Source: Saprospiraceae bacterium (GTDB lineage Bacteria > Bacteroidota > Bacteroidia > Chitinophagales > Saprospiraceae). From it: DNA of 55,225 bases. Made by a program: the position numbers and the translations under genes. Positions 49,201-55,225 of the stretch are shown piece by piece (the stretch's first letter is position 1; each line of letters opens with the position of its first letter). Location of the stretch: the NCBI GenBank assembly GCA_016719855.1, contig JADJYH010000050.1:1-55225 (forward strand), written 5' to 3'. The notes beneath the pieces are model-generated. The model had not been told where the DNA came from, did no database searches, and worked only from the letters and a program-made list of their open reading frames with translations.

Positions 49201-50949
49201 GCCAACAATTGCACGGCTGTAAAAACCTTCTCGGTAACGGTGACTGAACCGCCGAGCTGTACCGTTGTTTTGACGCAACCCATCACCACGCTAAACGGCA
49301 GTGACGGCCAACTGACGGTGAACGCAACGGCTGGCACCCCACCTTACACTTATTTATGGTCGAATGGGCAAACGACGCAGACTGCCGTCAACCTCGGCCC
49401 CGGTCTTTACTCGGTGACGGTGACGGACGCCAGCGGCTGCACCACTTCGTGCAGCTTCACGTTGTACGCTCCCGCAAAACTGGGCGATTTCACTTGGATT
49501 GACACCGACGAAGACGGAATACAAGACGCTGGGGAAATCGGCATCGGAGGTGTACCGGTGACGGTGAGCGGCACAACCATTTACGGCAACAACTACACGG
49601 CCACTGCCGCTACCGACCCAACAGGCATGTACATGTTCGTGGTACAACCCGGCTCGTACAAGCTGACTTTTGGCATACCGAACGGCTACTTGCTGAGTCC
49701 CCAGAATCAGGGCGGCAACGACGCCCTCGACAGCGACGTGAACCCGTTAACCAACATGACGACGTTCTACACGCTCGCCTCCGGCGAAATAAACCCGACG
49801 ATTGATGCGGGATTCCATGTTGGCCCGCCCTGCGACAACGTGACCTATCCCGGCACCATCTGCTGCGACCAGACGCTCTGCGGTCCCGGCAACATTCCCG
49901 CACCGCTCACGGGCGTTAATCCTCCGACGGGCGGCTCCGGCGCACTGGAATACATCTGGATGTACCACAATCAGCCTGGCCCGTTCAACAGCAACTGGAC
50001 GGCCATTCCGAGCGCCACTGGCCCGAACTACGCACCCGGCCCACTCTACGAAACCACCTATTTCATTCGATGTGTGAGGCGGGAAAACTGCATTGACTTT
50101 TTGGAATCAAACATCGTGACCATCATCGTGGACGATGACGCTGTGGCTGCCATCGCCGCCATTGACGTTGCCTGTGTGGGCGACCCCATCAACTTTTCCT
50201 CGCAGGACAACGGCCCTGGCGCCTCCTACGCCTGGAACTTTGGTGATGGCTTGCCAGCTACCGCCAACACGCAAAACGTGACGGGCGTAGTTTGGAATAC
50301 CTGGGGCTTGAAAACCGTCACGCTCACGGTGACCGCCAACGGCTGCACCTCCACCGACGTACACCAAATCAGCATCACGAACAGCCCCACCTATTGCGGC
50401 AACGCCATCATCATTGACGCCGAGAACATGGGCCCGACCAGCGTCATGGTGGATTGGCTGTACCCAATGGCACTGGCGCACGATGCCAACTTCAAGGTGG
50501 AATGGTCGTGGAACGGCGGCCCCTTCGAAACGATTGGTGGGCCACAGGAAGAGACCGAACTAAGCGGGTACATGCATTTCAAAACCATGCACCGGGATGC
50601 AAAACGAGGCATGAACCAGTACCGGGTGCGCTTCGACGGCCCCGACCAGTCGGTCGCCTGGTCGAACACGGTGGACGTACAGGTTACGGGCAACTACCAC
50701 TTCGCCCTCGTATGGCCGAACCCTTTCAAGGAGGAACTGAACGTGGAAATACTCGACCGGTACACCGCCAAGCAGGTGACCTGTGAGCTGTTCAGCACCG
50801 ATGGCCGCCGCATCACACAAGTGGTGATGCCGGACGACGACCTCAGCGTCACCATCCCAACGGATGGGCTGGTGCAAGGGCTGTATTTCTTGGTAATAAA
50901 ATTTGACGGGAAGGTGCAACGGACGGAGTCCGTACTCAAGCAATGGTAA
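46240..50949 (+). CDS. SprB-repeat surface adhesin with T9SS tail
   Basis: The 1,569-residue protein has a signal region with a long basic N-terminus (cleavage likely near residue 42, SASFAQ). It has 14 SprB-type repeats, each centred on a Y-x-W-S-N/T-G motif (TYLWSNG, SYAWSNG and so on) followed by LxxGTYTVTVTDxxGC. Next come an SdrD B-like domain (DFTWIDTDEDGIQDAGE), an Ig/PKD-like segment (SYAWNFGDGLPATANT) and a T9SS type A tail (WPNPFKEELNVEI...GLYFLVIKFDG). SprB in Flavobacterium is the mobile gliding adhesin. Here the repeats are seen but gliding is not shown, and SprB-repeat proteins also serve as static adhesins. The frame is uninterrupted over 4.7 kb, unlike many neighbours. A terminator follows. 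Confidence 0.92.
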   Translation: MKKKLPKTNYFHPFPTKAVHRRVLGALLFSFLFLSASFAQLNVTLQSVNPLCGGFSSGSITASASGGPAPYSYLWSNGMNTNPINFLPVGTYTVTVTAANGTTGTATATLTAPPPLVVVLTVNTCAVPGSITANVTGGVPPYMYMWSNGGSTPTINNLPPGEYCITVMDANNCGYVTCEWVGTPITVLVTTTSHICGGTAGGTATAVVSGGAGPFDYDWSNGETTETIDTLAPGTYTVTVTATNGCTATAAGTVSLANGNFAVNISVSQPTCFGSNTGFATAQPVGGMAPFTYAWSNGGTSQTIQNLAAGTYTVTVTDAFGCTATKNTTLIYQSNIQLTLTPTNPNCASNSNGSITSNVSGGIAPYSYAWSNGANTPNLQNLPAGNYSLTVTDALGCTKSASTTLTAPPAFTVTTTVTNATFCGATNGSVTATPTGAGPFTYAWSNGGTTQTLNNLGAGTYTVTVTNAASCTATAAATVTQPMTLDVSITGTNIVCGSDNNGTLTANVTYGTAPYTFAWSNGGNTQTITGLAAGTYTVTVTSSQGCIGTATKTITGSPTINLNLAVQHVACNGASTGSIASTVSGGTAPFTYLWSNGATTSSISNLPAGTYSLIVTDNLGCTKSQSVTVNQPPALALTFSNSPGSCGANGTSTANVTGGTAPYSYLWSTGATTPNILNLAPGSYSVTVTDANNCTLTGNTVIIAYPLMNLNVTATNTTCNGTMNGTATANVTNGTAPLSYLWSNGGTTATISNLPPGTYAVTVTDGNGCTKTGSATVQLGAGLVVNVSAPAYVCTGSTASATANATGGNGSYTYLWSNGQTTQTATGLTAGTYTVTVTDSQGCFGSASVTLQQGGLFTINGTVQHVTCFNGNNGSVTLNVTGGIAPYIYGWSNGSSNANIGGLVAGNYTVTVSDATGCSKTQTFTINQPTQLVANVAVTNGTCGNQGSATASVTGGTSPYTYLWSNGQTTQTINNLPGGNYSLTVTDANNCTAVKTFSVTVTEPPSCTVVLTQPITTLNGSDGQLTVNATAGTPPYTYLWSNGQTTQTAVNLGPGLYSVTVTDASGCTTSCSFTLYAPAKLGDFTWIDTDEDGIQDAGEIGIGGVPVTVSGTTIYGNNYTATAATDPTGMYMFVVQPGSYKLTFGIPNGYLLSPQNQGGNDALDSDVNPLTNMTTFYTLASGEINPTIDAGFHVGPPCDNVTYPGTICCDQTLCGPGNIPAPLTGVNPPTGGSGALEYIWMYHNQPGPFNSNWTAIPSATGPNYAPGPLYETTYFIRCVRRENCIDFLESNIVTIIVDDDAVAAIAAIDVACVGDPINFSSQDNGPGASYAWNFGDGLPATANTQNVTGVVWNTWGLKTVTLTVTANGCTSTDVHQISITNSPTYCGNAIIIDAENMGPTSVMVDWLYPMALAHDANFKVEWSWNGGPFETIGGPQEETELSGYMHFKTMHRDAKRGMNQYRVRFDGPDQSVAWSNTVDVQVTGNYHFALVWPNPFKEELNVEILDRYTAKQVTCELFSTDGRRITQVVMPDDDLSVTIPTDGLVQGLYFLVIKFDGKVQRTESVLKQW

Positions 50950-50988
50950 CCCGTTTTTAAGATTTTTACGTGGAGAAAAATTCTTTGT

Positions 50989-51022
50989 GGCGGTTCGGCG
51001 GAGAGGCCGGGCCGCCTTTTTT
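50989..51022 (+). terminator. Terminator of the SprB-like gene
   Basis: The GGCGG/CCGCC outer stem encloses a CGGC/GCCG inner stem and is followed by six T. Confidence 0.75.
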
Positions 51023-51157
51023 CCTTTTGCAAGTAAGGTGGTAGTTTAAACAATCCTTGATAAAGCATGGGTGCGGCTAAATTGGCCCCCTCAAAAGGCT
51101 TTCCTGGTGCCCGCTGGTGACGGTCTCCCCAAAGGAACCAGCAGAGGAAGAGGGTGC

Positions 51158-51180
51158 GCCAGCGGGGACATTGAACCAGC
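51158..51180 (+). repeat. Direct repeat flanking the cytochrome gene, copy 1
   Basis: The 23-bp word beginning GCCAGCGGGGACATTGAACC is identical at 52608-52630. Both copies are followed by a GGAAGAC-containing segment and a second GCCAGCAG word. Confidence 0.75.
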
Positions 51181-51429
51181 AATGCTGCTGAATATTTGGA
51201 AAGGAAGACTTGATGCCAGCAGGGCTTTTGCCCGTTCTCAAAATTGGCCGCTTGCCAAAACTGCAACACCTCCCCTAAAAGTGTGAGAAAAAACCATCTC
51301 ATCCCGGCCTTTTTCACATCATTGTGCGATTCCGCTTACCCGCCCGCTGGCCACATCTTTGCAGCGAAGTCAAATCAATTCAGGCACCCAATTATTTCCC
51401 GACCAGTCTATTAAAAACAATCTAAAATC

Positions 51430-52389
51430 ATGAAAAAAGTATTGAGAATTGCCGGGTATGTACTCGGTGCAATCGTGCTATTGTTGGCCCTTAGCGCAGC
51501 TTATGTCAATGTTAGCGCCCTGCCCACCTATGAAGTAAAAATACCCGAATATCCAGCCTTCAAACCTGACAGCACAATGATTGCGGAAGGCAAACGCACC
51601 TTCAATTTGGTCTGCAATCATTGCCACATGGCCGAAAGCGGCAAGCTGGAAGGCAAGTTCCTTCCAGAAATCCCGTCCATGTTTGGCAAGGCTTGGTCGG
51701 CCAATATCACCAGCCACCCAGTTTACGGCATCGGCAACTATACAACTCCCGAACTGGCAAATTTGCTGCGAACCGGCATCCAGCGAGATGGGGACTACGT
51801 GCCCTTCATGCCTCAGTTTAACCACCTGACCGACCAAGATTTACAGAACATCATCGCTTACCTGCGCTCCGATGCGCCAGAGTTGGCGCCCAGCGACGTT
51901 GCCCACCCAGCCGTTCAGCCCAGCTTCTTTGGCAAGCTCCTTTGCCGGACAATGTTCAAGCCTGTCCCTTACCCCGACAAGCCCATCCCTGTGCCGCCTG
52001 CGGGCGACGCCGTGGCACTCGGCCGATACCTTGCAACGGGCAAACTGGACTGCTACAGCTGCCACAGTCCCGATTTCATGACCGTCAATTCCGATGAACC
52101 AGAGAAAACGCCAGGCTATTTGAGCGGCGGCAACGAACTGAACGACCTGGAAGGCCATCCCATCTTGAGCCGCAACCTAACCCCCGACAAAGAAACGGGC
52201 CTCGGCAATTGGACGGAAGCCCAATTCATCATGGCCCTCCGCACCGGCATTCGACCCAATGAACGCCCTGCCTTGCGCTTCCCCATGATGCCCTACACTG
52301 CCCTGACCGACGAGGAAGCCAAGGCCATTTGGGCATATTTGCAAACCGTTCCGCCGATAAAAAATGATGTGGATAAAATAAAGAAGTAA
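51430..52389 (+). CDS. Membrane-anchored diheme cytochrome c
   Basis: An N-terminal membrane helix (residues about 7-27) anchors the protein. Two CxxCH haem sites follow: CNHCH (C62, C65, H66) and CYSCH (C208, C211, H212). Possible axial methionines lie in each half (FMPQF and MMPYT regions). The two halves are alike (LxxxLRTGIxRDGxxxPFMP versus FIMALRTGIRPNERPALRFPMMP), indicating an internal duplication of a cytochrome c fold. It would carry electrons in the periplasm. No oxidase or dehydrogenase gene adjoins it. The frame is intact. Direct repeats flank the gene about 1.45 kb apart. Confidence 0.92.
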   Translation: MKKVLRIAGYVLGAIVLLLALSAAYVNVSALPTYEVKIPEYPAFKPDSTMIAEGKRTFNLVCNHCHMAESGKLEGKFLPEIPSMFGKAWSANITSHPVYGIGNYTTPELANLLRTGIQRDGDYVPFMPQFNHLTDQDLQNIIAYLRSDAPELAPSDVAHPAVQPSFFGKLLCRTMFKPVPYPDKPIPVPPAGDAVALGRYLATGKLDCYSCHSPDFMTVNSDEPEKTPGYLSGGNELNDLEGHPILSRNLTPDKETGLGNWTEAQFIMALRTGIRPNERPALRFPMMPYTALTDEEAKAIWAYLQTVPPIKNDVDKIKK

Positions 52390-52799
52390 AGAAAGCTGCG
52401 GGGAACATCATCTGAAACAGTATTCACCAATAGCCTGTGCAGATTTTACAAATCACTGATAACCAGCGAATTGACCTGACACTGATTTTCTCAGATTACA
52501 CTGATTTTACTTCGTAAAATCCTGATTGCATACAATCTGTGAAATCTGTGTGTAGCTGTGTCCAAAAACTGCATGGAGTGTTGTTCATTTAGAATGGAAG
52601 TCCTTGTGCCAGCGGGGACATTGAACCAGCGTTTCTGTTTATGCTTGGGAAGACCCTTTGCCAGCAGTTGTCATCGAATCATCCAACTTTTGCGCCTTAA
52701 ACCCAGTTGTATGTCCCATTGACCAAAATCAATCCAACACATGACCAAAGTGCTTGCGGAACACCATGCAATAGTGCAGTATTGTTAAAAACAATAGTC
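52390..52799. other. Intergenic region with ATCTGTG/ACTGATT words and a direct repeat
   Basis: From 52430 to 52560 the sequence is built from degenerate words such as CACTGATTTT, CAGATTACACTGATT and AATCTGTGAAATCTGTG. It includes a hairpin GATTTTAC-TTC-GTAAAATC (52503-52521). At 52608-52630 lies the second copy of the 23-bp GCCAGCGGGGACATTGAACC-type repeat. No gene is seen. Confidence 0.55.
52608..52630 (+). repeat. Direct repeat flanking the cytochrome gene, copy 2
   Basis: Identical to 51158-51180 over 23 bp. With GT before it, it belongs to the dispersed GTGCCAGCGGG word family. Confidence 0.75.
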
Positions 52800-53303
52800 A
52801 TGAAAGCAACATCAAAAATCCTCGCAATTGCTGCTTCCTTAGTGGCTGCAGCATGGCTGTTTTCCTGCAAGGTAGATTCCGATGATTGGTTCGAGCCAGA
52901 TTTGCAAAGATGGAACCTTAAAGGAGTTGTAACAGATGCTCAAACTGACAAGCCGGTTAAGGGTGTTTACTTCGCACTTTATAAGGGTCAAAATTGTGAG
53001 TGGCAGAGTGGTGGCGAGAATTACACAAAATTTGACGATTCTTATTCTAGCAATGATGGCAATTTTGAGATGAGCTATTATGGTTCTCGGTTTGCCGATT
53101 TTGTAGTGAGAAAGGGCAGGGTTAGCGTCTTTGTTGATTCGTTGAATGCTTATAAAAAAGCTACCGTAGAACGATACTTGTGCCCTGCTCTCAGCAATTT
53201 TTGGATAGAAACATCTACCGACCCAGCCTATAACTACCGCATTGATTTAACAAAGCATTCAAACCTAGACATTCAGGTTGAACTCAAGTTCGATGACAAC
53301 TAA
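52800..53303 (+). CDS. Lipoprotein of unknown function with carboxypeptidase-regulatory-like N-terminus
   Basis: The product is about 167 residues from MKATSKILAIAASLVAAAWLFSC, a lipoprotein signal. I chose this ATG over one 31 codons upstream because the signal peptide begins there. The mature part starts with a strand pattern like carboxypeptidase-regulatory/transthyretin-type folds (LKGVVTDAQTDKPVKGVYFAL, then GNFEMSYYGS). No enzymatic motif is seen. The window around the gene is rich in intergenic repeats and no operon partner is evident. The gene is more A/T rich than its upstream neighbours, which could suggest a different history, but this is only an impression. Confidence 0.75.
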   Translation: MKATSKILAIAASLVAAAWLFSCKVDSDDWFEPDLQRWNLKGVVTDAQTDKPVKGVYFALYKGQNCEWQSGGENYTKFDDSYSSNDGNFEMSYYGSRFADFVVRKGRVSVFVDSLNAYKKATVERYLCPALSNFWIETSTDPAYNYRIDLTKHSNLDIQVELKFDDN

Positions 53304-53680
53304 TCGAACCGACCGTTTTTGATAAGTGAAACGAATTTAATAAAATGTACCACTCGCCAGGTGTTACGTAAACAGGGATTTGGGGCGCTTCAAGCCAACC
53401 CAGCCAGAAGTCTCTCTCCCCTGACGAGCCGCCGGAGGCCTGCGCTTGCTCGGCGGAGCCGAAAGTCTGAGCCAAAAGGAGGGGGCAATTGTTCGTAAGT
53501 TCCTTGGTGAAGAAAGATTGCTTTTCACCCTGAAACGTCATGAGCCAAAATTGTGGATCCGGTTTTTTGGCCAAATAAGTCGCATTTGTAATGGCCGAAG
53601 GCCACCGCTGCATCACGGCGGGTGTCTCACAGTTTTTATAAAAAAGCCCTTATTCTTTGGACTTTGGACACTTTTGAAAA

Positions 53681-53784
53681 CCGTTCCGTAGGAACGATAT
53701 CTTTGTAGAGACGCCAAATGATGTATGCCGCCGTTCCATAGGAACGGTATCTACTGCATCAAAGATGCCGTTCCTACGGAACGG
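53681..53784. repeat. Three REP-like palindromic repeats
   Basis: CCGTTCCGTAGGAACG (53681-53696), CCGTTCCATAGGAACGG (53731-53747) and CCGTTCCTACGGAACGG (53768-53784) are near-identical palindromes. The first two are followed by ATATCT or TATCT and the third is preceded by the complementary AGAT. They resemble REP-type elements. Confidence 0.72.
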
Positions 53785-53861
53785 GTTCCACGTATATCAT
53801 CCTCCAAAACCCCGCATTTACTTTCGTGAATCTTTGATTTCTTATGGGGCTATTCACGTTC

Positions 53862-53908
53862 GACCCCTTTCGGGGGTCTTCAACTGATGACATGATAGCA
53901 CAGCTATC
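53862..53908. repeat. Paired hairpins GACCCC/GGGGTC and GATAGC/GCTATC
   Basis: The first hairpin is GACCCC-TTTCG-GGGGTC (53862-53878). The second is GATAGC-ACA-GCTATC (53894-53908). Close spacing of two hairpins suggests one repeat unit. Related CGAGC words occur near 2590. Confidence 0.6.
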
Positions 53909-53981
53909 AACGAGCAGTGCCTTTTTTTAATTGAAGAGCAGGTTGGGTGCCAGCGGGTACTCACCGGGTGACTCTAAGTCA

Positions 53982-54164
53982 AAACCGATATTGAGGGTTC
54001 AAAGGGTTTCACACTGAACGGCAATGTGTTTGTGGACTACCAGCTCAATGAAAAAAAACAAGCTACAACTCAGCCTCGCCTCGCCGATCGTCGTGCGGGA
54101 TGTCCGGCCCGATGGCTTGACGAGGGGGTATGTGGTGGGCTTGGAGTATGGGGTTTGGTTTTAG
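53982..54164 (+). pseudogene. Remnant of an outer membrane barrel protein gene (C-terminal part)
   Basis: One frame reads GFTLNGNVFVDYQLNEKK and, one base later in a different frame, LQLSLASPIVVRDVRPDG then GYVVGLEYGVWF and a stop. The alternating strands and terminal Phe are typical of a barrel end. No upstream portion is present nearby. It is probably the decayed tail of a gene related to the barrel protein that follows. Confidence 0.5.
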
Positions 54165-54207
54165 GCTGAATCGGGAAAAAATTGTCATTTCAAAGCACAT
54201 TAAGCCA

Positions 54208-54237
54208 TTGACAAAGGTTATTAAGAGGCTACTTTTA
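54208..54237 (+). promoter_or_regulatory. Candidate promoter of the last gene
   Basis: TTG (54208-54210), a 19-nt spacer and TACTTTTA (54230-54237; one mismatch to TAnnTTTG) fit well. A hairpin TGTGGAT/ATCCACA (54255-54275) follows in the leader. Confidence 0.5.
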
Positions 54238-54303
54238 AAAATGACTTTACGCATTGTGGATATTGAGAATCCACATTACCTTGCCCCATTAAACATAAAT
54301 GTC

Positions 54304-55225
54304 ATGAAAAAGCTGGCAACATTGATAGCATTTTCATTGCTACTCAATATGAATGGGGTGCTTTCACAATCCTTTCATATTCTTGGGGGCATCGGCCTAC
54401 ATCCTAAAGGTCCAACGTGGCCAGTCACGTTCCTTACCTGTTGTTCTTATTGTCCACAAGACGTTGCATCGGATAAAATTGTCAAATACACTAGTAGTCC
54501 GGGGTACAGCATCTTTGCGGGGATTGGGAAGGAGATTAATATAAAAGATAATTGGTCATTCACGGTAAACGGCAGATTTCAATACTTAAAAATTCCAAGT
54601 GCAGAGCAGTATTGGGTTCAAGAACGACACCTTGATAAAGAATTGCTAAGTGAGGGCCAAACCAAATACAACTTAGAAAATCTTCACCTTCAAGCCGCTT
54701 TATCGTTGCAGCGAAAAATCAACATAGGAAAGCTCGAAACGGAAGTATTCGGAGGTGGTTTTGGCAGGCTGAGGCTCTATGAATCGCTAGTTTTACATGC
54801 GTCCGAGACACATTACTACACGGATATCATTTCGGGTCTGGCAGTCAATGAGAACACTGGCGAAGAGTATGGGGTAGTAGTTAGTAAACGAAAACTAGAG
54901 CCTCCGCTCAAACATTTCTATTCAGACAAGCCAAGTGGCAATTTATATCGCCCCCTTCATTATGGGTTACTGGCTGGCTTTAACATTAATCTTTTATCAT
55001 CCAGTAAAGGGCTGTTAAAAGGCCAATTAATCTTTAATCATGACCTGAATACTTTATTCAGACATGATTTTGAAAGGCCCAACTATCACTTGAATTCTGT
55101 GACAGTTGGAATCATTTATTATCCGCTAAAATCCCAAAAAAGTGAAAAGGATATAGACATAATTGAAGACCAGCCAGCCGTCATCGTTGAAGAGGAAAAC
55201 CCTGATGACAGCCTCAACTACATAC
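54304..55225 (+). CDS. Secreted protein, likely outer-membrane barrel at the N-terminus, incomplete at the window end
   Basis: A signal peptide MKKLATLIAFSLLLNMNGVLS is followed by about 285 residues with alternating strands (HILGGIGLHPKGP, FTVNGRFQYLKIP, LEVEVFGGGF-type segment, LLAGFNINLLSS, SVTVGIIYYPL). These are typical of a barrel or porin-like domain. An acidic segment (KDIDIIEDQPAVIVEEENPDD) begins at the window edge. The frame is open to the last base, so the stop lies outside. I do not recognise a named family. The remnant just upstream may be a related barrel tail. Confidence 0.8.
   Translation, partial: MKKLATLIAFSLLLNMNGVLSQSFHILGGIGLHPKGPTWPVTFLTCCSYCPQDVASDKIVKYTSSPGYSIFAGIGKEINIKDNWSFTVNGRFQYLKIPSAEQYWVQERHLDKELLSEGQTKYNLENLHLQAALSLQRKINIGKLETEVFGGGFGRLRLYESLVLHASETHYYTDIISGLAVNENTGEEYGVVVSKRKLEPPLKHFYSDKPSGNLYRPLHYGLLAGFNINLLSSSKGLLKGQLIFNHDLNTLFRHDFERPNYHLNSVTVGIIYYPLKSQKSEKDIDIIEDQPAVIVEEENPDDSLNYI

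Larger units (their letters stand above)
50950..51429. other. Intergenic region after the adhesin gene
   Basis: It holds the adhesin terminator (50989-51022) and, at 51154-51180, one copy of the GCCAGCGGGGACATTGAACC repeat (20 of its 23 bases shown). A near-identical copy lies at 52608-52630 on the other side of the cytochrome gene. No gene is seen. Confidence 0.55.
53304..54303. other. Repeat-rich intergenic region with a gene remnant
   Basis: It contains three palindromic CCGTTCC-TAGGAACGG-type repeats (53681-53784), the hairpins GACCCC/GGGGTC and GATAGC/GCTATC (53862-53908), one GTGCCAGCGGG word (53947-53957), the remnant of a barrel protein gene (53982-54164) and the promoter of the next gene. 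The stretch 53304-53640 has frames open on both strands but none convincing. Confidence 0.55.

Noticed and set aside
51158..52630. Cytochrome gene plus direct repeats as a composite mobile element
   Set aside because: The repeats are only 23 bp, belong to a dispersed word family, and no transposase or integrase lies between them.
53284..53616. A 110-codon minus-strand frame near the lipoprotein gene
   Set aside because: It overlaps the end of the lipoprotein gene, has no signal, domain or promoter, and another frame of similar length is open on the other strand.

Overview
This window is a piece of a Bacteroidota chromosome, most likely from the Saprospiria/Chitinophagia side of the phylum. 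That placement is inferred from gene content. Several genes encode type IX secretion (T9SS) type A sorting tails. There is a SprB-repeat adhesin, a PorE-like TPR/PD40/OmpA protein, a TonB-dependent receptor with a carboxypeptidase-regulatory N-terminus, a class II ribonucleotide reductase and a magnesium-type HemB. Many genes are preceded by the Bacteroidota -7 box TAnnTTTG. I see no tRNA, rRNA, CRISPR array or prophage.

Layout. 0-0.9 kb: a complete IS1-family element with 8-bp target duplications, inserted at the terminator of an OmpA/thrombospondin-3 gene (0.9-2.4 kb). 2.7-12.2 kb: a small membrane protein, rimO, an M43-type secreted metalloprotease, mdh, phrB photolyase, msrB, a CAP-domain lipoprotein and a PorE-like protein. 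12.4-22.8 kb: a badly broken TonB receptor gene, galM, a 3-hydroxyacyl-CoA dehydrogenase, a secreted LVIVD-type protein, and an ECF sigma factor with a membrane partner. 23.2-29.1 kb: one giant secreted protein gene (lamin-tail, HYR, dockerin-like and cohesin-like domains, T9SS tail). 29.1-30.2 kb: a gene-poor stretch rich in hairpins leading to a 46-residue membrane peptide. 30.2-42.5 kb: hemB, a hypothetical gene, a queuosine-precursor transporter, a PKD protein, an acyltransferase, miaA, a DUF3298-type lipoprotein, a secreted peptidylarginine-deiminase-like protein and nrdJ. 42.5-43.0 kb: an intergenic cluster of DnaA-box-like 9-mers, a candidate replication origin. 43.0-45.8 kb: corA, a putative metallopeptidase, a 51-residue membrane peptide and a beta-barrel protein. 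46.2-50.9 kb: an uninterrupted SprB-repeat adhesin. 51.4-55.2 kb: a diheme cytochrome c, a lipoprotein, repeat-rich intergenic DNA with a gene remnant, and the start of a further secreted/outer-membrane protein running off the window.

How the genes work together. Six proteins carry T9SS tails (protease, LVIVD protein, giant HYR protein, PKD protein, deiminase, SprB-like adhesin), so this is a cell-surface and secretome-rich region mixed with housekeeping genes. The ECF sigma factor and its downstream membrane protein form a two-gene operon with a good promoter. To the right of about 44.9 kb the genes I could identify all lie on the plus strand, while most to the left lie on the minus strand; this fits an origin near 42.9 kb but does not prove it.

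Quality caveat. About a dozen genes are split by single-base frame shifts. Five that I could resolve (near 10.09, 22.57, 32.60, 40.91 and 41.13 kb) are each repaired by adding one base to a homopolymer run. Many of the broken genes are therefore probably intact in the organism and damaged by sequencing or assembly. I annotate such genes once, over their full span.
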